A DNA stretch of 64,000 bases from Rhizopus arrhizus. Taxonomy: Eukaryota; Mucoromycota; Mucoromycetes; Mucorales; Rhizopodaceae. Of this stretch, positions 35,628-45,903 are shown in pieces; the first letter of the stretch is position 1, and the number at the start of each line of letters is the position of its first letter. The notes beneath the pieces are model-generated. The model did not search any database. It was not told the DNA's origin and saw nothing but the letters and a program-made list of their open reading frames with translations. Location: assembly GCA_024220505.1 (NCBI GenBank), contig JAKZZE010000008.1, forward strand, positions 1,178,001-1,242,000. Direction: 5' to 3'. Position numbers and translations under genes: made by a program.

Positions 35628-38600
35628 TTCTGATTTATTGTTCTGCCCCTTGATAAGTAGCAGATGAGTTGGATAAGAGAAAGGGGGAGGAAGGACTAGG
35701 AAGAAGAAGAAGAAAAAAAAAAACTTTTTTATTTACACCCCGTTCTTTCTTGAAAATGGGAACCCTTTAAATATCTTTTTCTTGGTAAAGTGGCGATTGA
35801 ATTATTCATCACAGCAAATTAATTTTATTGGTTCCATTCGCTCCTTTTTCCCACGGCATAATATCTCTGATCGGACGTTTATTTGAACCTTATCTTACTT
35901 TTGAATCACCCATATTTTATTGTCAGAAACTTTAATGAAATCAAGTACAAAACAGTGTGATGTTATTGAATAACACATGTTTAAATTGTTTCAACTTTAT
36001 TTATTTATTGAAAATAACATTGCAAATCAATCATCTTCTTTTTTTTTTTTTTATTTACCAAGTATTTCCCAGTAAAGCATAAATGACAAGTAGGTCCCTG
36101 ACCATACATTGTCTGAAAAAGGAAATTTGAATTGGAGTTATTTACCAATAAAATAACAAGAGTGTTGATAGAACTTTTCTTTTTTTTTTTTTTTTTTCTC
36201 ATGAAATTAAATAGTTTGAGTTAATGTCTTGCTCTGTACTTTCTTTTTTTTCATTTAATGAAAAAGTTAGGATGATGAATTCATTAGACGTTACACAAGT
36301 CATCTAAATAAATAAAAAGTCTGATAAGCTGTTTCAAATTAACGTCAAATTACTCAATCTTACTTTCTTATCATTTATCAGATAGAGGATGAAAAATAAT
36401 ATTAGTTCTCCGTTCATTACAAGATAAAAGTCAAAGCATTTGCTTTCCTCATCAAAACTTGAAACACTCCTCTTTTTTTTTTTTTTTTTTCTTTTTTTAC
36501 CGTCCTTTTCCTTTTTGAAACAAAGGGAAAAAAAACATATTTTCCCGTCATTTTAACTATTCCTTTTTATTCAATATCCGATTAAAGAACTATCCGTTAC
36601 AACACAATCAATAAGCGTCATTGAGTCGCACACAATGATTCACACTCATGCCTATCTTTTTTTTTTAAAAAAAAAAACATGGAATCTATTGTAACCCAAA
36701 AAAAAAAAAAAAAAAAAAAAAAACAACAATTTTTAACCCCACATATCAGTTAGACCATATTTAGAATCCAATTACTTTGAAAATATGCACGAGGACAAGG
36801 TTACTCAAAAGACATTCTTCTTTTATCTATCTTACCCCTCATCCCACTCAAAAGCATACAATCACTACTCCTCATTCAATCACTGGTAGATGTACAAAAA
36901 AGAAACAATCAAATGGATGAAAGTGGAATAAGAAATGAACTTGTTGTTTTCTGTTGATAACAGTGAACCTCTTGTAGTTTTATATGCTTCAAAGAGAAAT
37001 TAAAGCGTCACTGTCGTTTGAATACATTGAAATAAGCTTAGCAGATTCTCAGAATTCCATCAAATCAATTCTTTTTTTTTTTTCAATACCGCTCAAAAGA
37101 AGTTGAATTGTGATGATTGAGTTTATTCAATAAAGAACTATTCTGCTCAAAGCAGCAACTATTTTTTTAGGGTACAAAATGAAGAATCGATTTCAAAAAG
37201 AAAATGAACTCTTTGATTCCTCAGTGACTTTTCCAATCTTATATAAATCATAGTGACAGCATCACAAAAGAATCATTGACCTCTCCTTTCTCCAGGGTTC
37301 AATCATCTTGTTTTCATGGCCCTGGACACAGTCGGGCTGTGAAAGAGATACTGTTCAAGAGATATCACTATCTTTACTACTTTAGAACCTTCTCTATCTT
37401 TTAAATCGTCTGATATTTTCAATCGTCATGTTCACTCGACATACCATTTTCAATTGTACACAACATATCGTATGATAAACAAGACTATATAAAATCTCGT
37501 AGCAATTTGTGTATCTCTTGTGAAACCTTGATCACCCATTCTAGTCATCAACGTTCTCAATATCAAGTCGCCGTTTTTTTATTTTAGCTTCATTTGCGGA
37601 CCTTCATATTCCCCAGTGGACCCTTTATCAATCATCCAATCTGTTGCTTTTGTTTTTTTTTTTTTTAGTCAATCTTTAGCTATTTGAAATCAACATTTAT
37701 TTTTTTCATGGACGAGGGCAGAATCATTGATAAGAGTGAGATCTAATGCTGTAGGGATGAGAGGAACAAGTGGAACCTTACAGTTTACAAACTTTGACTA
37801 ATTTCAGTAAACATCATGCATCTCAAGTGCCCTGAATTAGACCCTCAATGTCGAAATGCTAGGGCAAAGAATAAGAGAAAGTGGTTGATAGAGTATCAAG
37901 AGGCAATCCAGAGAAGCAGTACAATAAAATGTTGATCCTTAAAAATACTTCTTTACATAAAGTTTGATTTTTTTTTATGGAAGGAATGAATCTGTGGAGA
38001 CAATGATGAAAACAAGCAAAACCAATCTTAAAAAAGTCAATTATAGGATGAACATAAAGAGTTCCTTATCAACTTCTTTGATCACCCTTCTCAGACAAGA
38101 ACATTCGATGCAGTAGATATCTTGACGAAACATGTTGAAAATTCTACGTTAAAGGATACGGACGTTGATGATTATTATTTTCTTCTACGGCAAGAGCATG
38201 ATTTCATGAAAAGTTACATTTCATTCACTGACAAGGATTATCGAGGGATCAACTTGAGAAAAGTTTCTAGTCTGGGTAAAATGATTTGGGAGCAGAAAGT
38301 AATAGAGTTTTTGAATCTGACAGAAAAAGGAAATATAGGGTGAGGCATCCCAATTTAAAAGGGTACACTGCTGTTTACCAAAACAGTCCATTTTAACCAC
38401 TTGCTGATGACGCACTATTGTTTTGTCGTATTGACACCTTCTATCAACCTCAGTATGGTGTCTTTGATCCATTTAACTGCCGTGAGACGTTCATCGTACA
38501 TGCTTTTATTTGAGATGAGATGTGATCCCATGTTAGACTCTCCACAGACTTTCTTTCTGCTTTATTCTTTTGCGCATCTTTTTTGGTCACTTGTTTATTT

Positions 38601-41600
38601 TTTAGTTTGTATATCATTTTAAATATGTCACTGTTTCAATACAACAACACATCTTTGTTTAGAAACTAAGGATCGTTGACAATCACTACAGTATCGCTCC
38701 CTCTTTACTCCCCCCCCCCTCCAATTCTCTGAAAAATTTCACTTTCTAGAATAACGATCGCTGTCTACAATGATAGCTCGGGATTGGCTGTTTTTCATCT
38801 TTGTTGACCGTATTTACCACTTTCTTTGGTGTCTGCTCCTATCCTTAAATGGTCGATCCGCTACAATTCAAACAAAAAATCCAGCTCATATCACATACAT
38901 GGTCACAAATAATATTCAAGCTTTCAGCTAAAGCTGAAGGTATTTTTGGGAAAGATTTTTTTAAGATTTCATTCGCTTCATGTTGAGACTTTATCTGCCT
39001 AAAGTCTTTTATTTTAGTATCGCTTAAACAGAATAGAAATGAATGGCCAACACTACAAGTGTTGAAGGAAATGTAAGGATTGGTTTACAGACATACATAA
39101 ATTTCCAAAGATTTTTTTTTTTTGATAAAGGAAGTCTTTTGATACATGGCATCCTCAACACATCCAACTACTATCTTTTATTTCTTTTCATCTTTAAAGT
39201 TACTAAATATCAATTGTGAATCTGTTGACGTGGTACGGATGGTGTTGGTGTAGAAACTGATGAGAAGCTTTCTTTGTTTGATGACGATATTGTATCTATA
39301 CCTGTGTTTATTTATAACAAGCACAGTAGGTTAGAAAACCGCTTTCAGTGTTCTCTCTAAATATGATTTCTCTGTCATCATTCTTGATACATCAAATGCT
39401 ATGATCCACACATTATATGAAAGCTTTCATCGGCGAGTGTAATGCAATACAAGAATAGTACCACTCTTCATCATATGTTCATTAAAGGCTATCGAATTAC
39501 TGCGGACGGTATATTAAAACGGTTTTTCAATCTCAAAAAAAAAAGTATCCAAGTGAAAATTACACAGCCTTCATTTTTTACATACTCTTATTAAAAAAAA
39601 TCTGTAATGAATATCAAAAAACACATAACCAGACTTGCTCATTTTCATTACCGAATTTTCATAAACTATGACAAAGAATCAAAGTTAGGTAAGAAACAGT
39701 TGACTAGAATATTTGTTGTCAAGCTATTGATGGTTGGTTAGAGTTCATTCTGCAAGAAAAGCAAAGGACGGAAATTTTACAAATGAGTAAAAGAGCCGTT
39801 TCAATCATCCCTTTTTTTTAGATAACCCTTGTTTGAGATAGAGTTCATAGAATACATTATTGCTTTATTATGAAAATGCCAAACGACAACACGTAAAAAG
39901 GGACACTTGCAAAAAATAAATAAATAAAAAAAAAGTCAATAAATATGTGAATTATATATTGAAACAGATTTTTTAACCTACTGTATATTTGAACTTTACC
40001 TAATAAATTATTTCATCTTTTTCTTCTATACCAACTTTTTGAACGAGAGGGTTCCAATCTTGTTTGAATTAGGATGACTCACTGCTTCTGTAAAGAAAAA
40101 TATCAAGTTGCTTTACATACAGTTTGATCTTTGCAGCAGCAGATGTAGTAAATAATAACAATAATGATAAAAAAAAAATCAAGCCTTAGAAAACATCTTG
40201 TGTTGTCATAGGCTTGCATGTTTTTGGAATAAAATTGTGTAAATGAATATACTACTTTGTGTTTGTGTATTCATATCATTATTTGTTTGTCTTTTTAGAC
40301 AAAAATTTGTTATTGGTTGTAAAGTTAATGATTCAAGACTTGCCTTATTTTCTCATCTTTTTCAAACTTTTTTTTCTTTTTACCTTTTGCATTATTTGAC
40401 ATTGGTATGGAAGTTTGAAAAAAAAAAAAAAAAAAAAAAAAAAAAGAAAAAAAATACAGAGAGTGCCTCGAATGCTCTCTTGTTCTTCAGTATTGCTTAC
40501 CTAAGTTGTATAATGGTTATAGTAATTGAGAAAGAGGTAAAAGCAAAAATAAAGATAAAAACCAGTTTGAGTACTTTTTGAGCGATCTTTATTTCAGTTT
40601 AAAAATTATGCTAATTGAAGTCAGTGTTGTAGAACAGTAACTGGTTGTAGTTGGCATTGATAAATAAAAGTCTTAATACAAGATCATAATTAAAATAAAA
40701 TATAAGTTTACTTATATAAGATCATACATTCAATTCCATTTAAACATATTCTAAAAGAATATATATTGTATTCATGATGGTTCTTTGATAAGAAGTATCA
40801 ACTAAAATAACAAGATCCTTTCATATTGTCATGGATCCAATTCAATGTCAAGAATATTTCTAATCTTTCACATAATTAAAATAATGTGTAAAATAACGTT
40901 ATTCAAATCAGTGAGGAATTACAAAATAAAAAGATAATCTATGGCAGTCATACAAAAAAACAAATGAAAAGCTTTCTTTTTTATCTCCTAAGAACAAAAA
41001 AGACTATAAAATTCAACGAGACTTAAAAAAGTTATATTTTTATTTAATATTATTATATCTGGTATTTATATCCTTTTCATGAAGATTCAATTCAATCCTT
41101 TTCAAGATACTTTAATTAATTATAGCTGTAGATCTAGTATGAATAAATTTTAGTATGAAGGCTTGTTCCTGATTTTCAAGTGGACTGTTTATAATTATTT
41201 AAGTAAATCTATTTTTCATTTATGTCTCATTGCATCAGGAGCTATATTAAAACGACTTGTATTGAGTTAAAGGAGTGGAATTAGTTATGACCAAATAATA
41301 GAGAGAAGACTATAATAAATCTTTGTAAAGCATTCACTACTCTGATTTCTTATAAATTGAATATGAATCATGTTTAAAGTATGTTGGGATACGACATAGA
41401 TGGATCAAATGATTCTTAAATCTATTTTACTTGGCATTGCAAGTATCCTAAAACAAGACACAGTACAATATATTGCAGTATGCTTGTTTAATTCAGCATC
41501 TTCCAGTTAAGATTTATATAGAAGTAAACAAATCAAAAACTGCAAGAATGTACAAGTGAATTCGCTTTTAATTTCGCTCTTACTTTTTATGTGCTTTCAA

Positions 41601-42731
41601 GTCATATGCTTTTTTATTATCATAGCAAGTGACAAAATTTTTTCAGTTCATGCTACTTGTTGTAAAGTTCAATAGAATTTTCATTGTTCAATGGACACAT
41701 TTTCATTTGACCAAAAAATAAAAGGAAAACCCCTCTTCCCTTTATTATGGTTAAATAAATACAGATACTGAACAGCGGCTATATTGGTAATAAAGATACA
41801 AACCTAAAGGACAGAAGAGGTTTAACAATGTTCTTTTCTCTAAGCTGTTACTCTTTCTTTTTTTCTTTATTATTATTATTATTTTAGCTCGTTTGTATTT
41901 AGCAGTAGTTCCATAAATAATTTCAACCGTGACTTTAGAATAAATAGAATAGAAAGTCGAATGTAAATCTATCACTGTATTTGATTTCTTATGTCTTTGC
42001 TATAAAAAAAAAGGAAGAGAGAGAAGCAAGGAAATGGTAGATTATGTTTATAATTGATGACTTCGTGAAAAGTCTGAAAAATAATATGAATGCAGAAGAC
42101 AATGTCTAAAAGTAGAAAACGATAACATAACAAAAAAAAAATTCCTTCATAAGTCATTATCAAAATCATGCTTAAATTAAAATGATCTGACGTACTTGAT
42201 TACTTATCAACAGTAAAGATAGTTGATACTATGTATACTTGGTCTTTCTGCATGTTGATTTTATGTAGTAACCAACGATCTAATAGAATGTAACGCGATA
42301 GCACTATGATGTGTTTCCTATTACTTTGCTTTTAATATTTTCACAATCGTTAATTTTCACAGATAACAAGATACATTTGTAAAACATGTAACAGTTACAA
42401 GACAAATGTGAACACACATTGAAGAAAAACTTTTCAAAATAAGCAGAATATCCCTTTTATAGAAACTTACAGAGTGGACAAATAAGCCTTTTTTGTAGTG
42501 AATACAAGCAAATACTTTGTGCAAAAAGGATATTTTGATCAATTAGTACTGTTTCAATATAAGCAATAGAAATGTATAGATGCATAATATTGAACAGCTA
42601 TAATTAGAGTAATAATTAATAACAAAAGAATTGAATAATAACGAAAATGATTATTTTATACACTTTTTATTGTAGTTTTTTTTTTTTTCTTTCTTTCTTT
42701 TTTTTATTCATAAAATAGACCTTCCACTTTT
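35628..42731. other. 7.1-kb gene desert
   Basis: AT-rich DNA with long poly-A/T tracts (for example 36042-36054, 36476-36492, 36698-36722, 40418-40445) and no supported intact gene. Short ORFs at 40243, 41751, 41972 and 42357 are low-complexity. A small minus-strand segment near 36061-36118 encodes a CHLC-containing piece between splice-like signals, too short to call. The only hint of past coding function is the remnant at 38047-38343. Confidence 0.5.
38047..38343 (+). pseudogene. Possible Tc1/mariner-type transposase remnant
   Basis: An open stretch of about 98 codons without a convincing start: DEHKEFLINFFDHPSQTRTF, DAVDILTKHVENSTLKDTDV and further. The segment resembles the DNA-binding linker of fungal Tc1/mariner (IS630-type) transposases, where the phrase EHxxFLxxFFDxxP...DAVxxLT recurs. 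The catalytic DDE part is not seen downstream. If the resemblance is wrong, it is an orphan ORF. Confidence 0.32.
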
Positions 42732-43608
42732 CTAGAATTCTTTCTTCTTTTCGTCGTAACTTAATCCACCTGGGCCAGTACTGACCAATAATAAGAAACC
42801 ACCGACGGTACTTAAAGATTGGAAGAAATCATATCTTAAGAAATCGCTTTTATAATGACTGTGTTGAACTGACCAGAAGTTATTCACAAACACATTAAGA
42901 ACAGATAAAAAGAGGACCAAAAACATGGCAGACCATTTTGCTTTGAAGCCAACAGCAACCATGACACAGGCAGCCAAACCAAAAATGGAAACAGTCAAAC
43001 GAATTAAAGACCATTCACCATGGAAAGCAGATCCGATAAAGAGAAAAATGAGCAGAATACGACCAGCGAGTTGCAAATACATGCGACGGTTTGATTCTGA
43101 TATCTGAGGAAGAGCAGCAAACATTTGCTTACGCTTAACCATTGTTTCAGATAAAACCATAATCAAACCACCCATCACTGATAAGTTACGTAAAAAGAAA
43201 GATAAATCAAATACTAAACCATATGCAAAAGCTTGGCTCACAATCACGCCCATAAGACCATAAATAGCGTATGTTTGATGCTTCTTGGCAATAATTAAAG
43301 AAGAAGCGGAGAGCATAACCTAACAATAATGTCAGCCTTTTGTTTTATTTCCCTTGAAGCATACTTACCAAAACATTTAAACCAAGAAATAAATGACTTA
43401 AACCTCTTGGAAATGACCTAACTTCTTGCATGAAAAGAAGCTGATCTTTCCATTGAGTAATAATACGTAAGGAGTCTTCAATGAATGTGGCAACAATGAG
43501 GAATCTTGACATGGCTGGAATATAAGGTTTTAAAGGCTGACCAATTCTATCAACAATATCTTCTGCCTTTGTACTAAAGGCTTCCATTTGCTCCTTAACG
43601 TTTGCCAT
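42732..43608 (-). CDS. ERV29: SURF4/Erv29 ER cargo receptor
   Basis: Two exons, 43369-43608 and 42732-43319, joined over a 49-nt intron (LGLNVL then VMLSASSL), 275 residues, the normal family length. The start MANVKEQMEAFSTKAED and the segment FLIVATFIEDSLRIITQW are typical of SURF4, as is HGEWSLIRLTVSIFGL. Seven or so hydrophobic helices are present. It ends in EKKKEF, a dilysine KKxx ER-retrieval signal. The protein packages soluble secretory cargo into COPII vesicles and cycles between the ER and Golgi. It lies in tandem with the downstream-coordinate epimerase gene. Confidence 0.95.
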
Positions 43609-43903
43609 TATTTGATATTTAAAATAAAACAGAAAGAAAAAAAAAAAAAGTATATTTGGCTGAAGAATAAACAAGCAAATAAATGTTGTGTAGATCGGTT
43701 ACTAAATTAACATCCAATCATATCGCACCACACTCAACTATAAAAATAATATAAAAAAGAACTGTTATCCTAACATAATTTTTCTTTTTCTTTAATTTCG
43801 TTAATAGCTTTATGGTTTATCTCATATAATCTATTTGCTTCATACTTTGTTCCATATACTTTATTTTGCTTTATACTTTACATGTTATATGACTAAGTGT
43901 AAA

Positions 43904-44947
43904 TCAACGGATAGTTAATGATTGACCTCCAGCCCAAGTTTGACCTCCAGCCAATTTAACCCACTCCGCAACGCTTCCTGGTTCAATACAAACCATGTTC
44001 TTGTATTCATCATTTACAAGATCGTTTATATTTTGAGCTTTTTCGATCCAAGGATTCCACACAACAGTGTCACGTAAGTTATTCTTTTCAATAATGATAC
44101 AACTTCCGTCTCCAATTTCAAGAAGAAGGTGGTCTTGTACTTTTTTATAGATTCGATCCACCTCTTGTGAAATGGTCACTTTATCATTCTTTTCTAATTC
44201 TTGGATACTGCCTGCTGCTTTATCAATATACTCTGAGGAAATTAAACCTTGGATTTGTATCCTGGAAACATCCTATATACTGAATGGGTTTTATGTTATT
44301 TGTATATGTATATTGCTTACGGGTACACGGAAGTATGTATGAAGAAGAATATTGAATTCAAATGTATCTTCACCTTCATTCTTTAAATTACAAAATGTCT
44401 TTAGTGATTTTTCCGTTAAGATTACTGTATAAACGAGTCGAAATGAATGTGGCCACACCTTTCTAACTTCTGATGGAAGCTGTGTATCCATCAATCCCAA
44501 GCGAACCGAGACTTCATTATTATTATCAGTAATTATGCCAAGATATTCCCAATAAGAACTTCGAGCGAATCCTTTTAATATGTTAATATTTCTTTTATGC
44601 TTAAACATGTGTCTATTTACCATGTTGAGGAAGATGAATTATTTCTTTGGTTCCAAAAATAGGGAAACAAATCGGAATGCCTCCACGAATAGCTTTACTG
44701 CCATCTCGTCTTGCTTCTTTACTGTTGTACATTTAAATAAACAATATAATGAATTTAAACTTATCTTACCTGACGAATATACGTTCTTTATTATCAACTA
44801 CCCAGCTAGTGACAGTTGAACCTATTTAAAGCAAGTTAAAATCAAATAATGATGTTTATATGTTTTTATACCAAAAAGTGCGATCTCGGCTTTTGAACCT
44901 GAAGGAAGTTCAACATAAATAGTTTTATTGTTTTGATAAGCAGGCAT
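43904..44947 (-). CDS. Glucose-6-phosphate 1-epimerase (hexose-6-phosphate mutarotase)
   Basis: A multi-exon minus-strand gene starting MPAYQNNKTIYVELPSGSKA at 44947 and ending GGQTWAGGQSLTIR at 43904. Landmarks of the D-hexose-6-phosphate mutarotase group of aldose 1-epimerases: GGIPICFPIFG, LPQHGFARSSYWEYLG, LLHTYFRV with the catalytic His, VVWNPWIEKAQ, and MVCIEPGSVAEWVKLAGGQ with the catalytic Glu before Pro-Gly. The enzyme interconverts alpha- and beta-glucose-6-phosphate. Homologous to yeast YMR099C. Internal short introns are inferred from frame changes near 44280-44320, 44630-44680 and 44820-44870. Confidence 0.92.
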
Positions 44948-45100
44948 AATATATTTCTAAAGAAAAAAAAAAAAAAAGATAAAAAAAATTGTCGAGTAAA
45001 TAGCTTATCCTCAATTTACATAAATCAATTTAATGCAGACTGTCAACCTTTGTTTGGAAACTAAAGGAAATATCTGTACTGAAGCTATTGTATAATTTAT

Positions 45101-45257
45101 AATTCCCTTCTTTATCCTTTTTACCTTTTTGGCTATCAAAAAGGTTTTTAGTTTCTCTAACACTTCTTTGAACTGGCTCGGGCAATACAATATGTCAAAT
45201 ATTATGTGCTCATTTTGGGTTTTAAAATTTTTACAAATAAAAAATTATTCTTTAATC
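45101..45257 (+). mobile_element. 5'-truncated LINE insertion (3'-UTR fragment only)
   Basis: 157 bp that match, on the opposite strand, the 3' UTR and tail of the LINE-type element at 62313-63436 (about 62313-62480). Shared text includes GAACTGGCTCGGGCAAT and ATTATGTGCTCA. The fragment is flanked by an 11-bp direct repeat GTATAATTTAT (45090-45100 and 45258-45268), the expected target-site duplication of target-primed reverse transcription. Confidence 0.7.
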
Positions 45258-45670
45258 GTATAATTTATGATTCAAACCCCGCTATTTGTTATGTCATTGA
45301 AAAGGATTATGGAGTGTTGGTTTATGCAAGCTCGATCATTGGTTTGTAGATCTTCATGTTTACAAAGTATAGAAGCAAGCTATGCAATGCAATTCACATT
45401 AAAAGGCTAGATTCTTGGATTTGGATTGCTTGGTTCTGATTGTTCCAATACACTTTAATACACATACTCACATATCCTATCAATCTTTTCCTTCTATTTC
45501 TTGCTTTAAATAAAACGATATTCAACCGTTAAGTTATCAATACAACAAGCCTTACTTTTTATTTACAAGTTTATTTTAAAGCGTTTTTGTTATTTTAAGC
45601 CAGGTATGAATTTAGAAAAGCTCACATGCAGTTTACATTAATTTCATACATTTTTAGAAATATTTGTGTA

Positions 45671-45693
45671 CAGTGGGGCTGGTAAATTTTGTC
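45671..45693 (+). repeat. Left terminal inverted repeat of the Fanzor transposon
   Basis: Starts CAGTGGGGCTGGTAAATTTT and continues GTC. Compared with the reverse complement of 50710-50732 it differs at four positions. Confidence 0.8.
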
Positions 45694-45903
45694 GGTTTAA
45701 AGAAAATAAACTTCGTTTAGCAAAAAACAAATGTCGTTTCCAGAAAAATAAATGTCACTAACCTAAATGAAAATTTCGTTTAGTACATTTATTGTTGTCG
45801 CTTTGTACTTGTTTTAATGCAATACCTGTATTAAATGACCAAAGCGATAACCTTGGTGGAGAATTTTTTGTGATTTTCCTACTTTTGTTCTACTTAAAGA
45901 TGA
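45671..45903 (-). other. Conserved non-coding 3' end of the Fanzor element (candidate guide-RNA region)
   Basis: 233 bp between the Fanzor stop codon and the transposon end. It differs from the second copy (63450-63682) at only 4 positions. In TnpB and Fanzor systems the guide RNA scaffold overlaps the 3' end of the nuclease gene and the element end, and its guide is copied from flanking DNA. That location fits here, but no RNA is demonstrated. Confidence 0.4.

Noticed and set aside
40243..40581. 112-codon plus-strand ORF
   Set aside because: Contains a long lysine run from a poly-A tract and is otherwise hydrophobic low-complexity sequence.
45271..45290. Possible tRNA B-box (reverse strand GGTTTGAATC)
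   Set aside because: No A-box or cloverleaf arms could be built around it.
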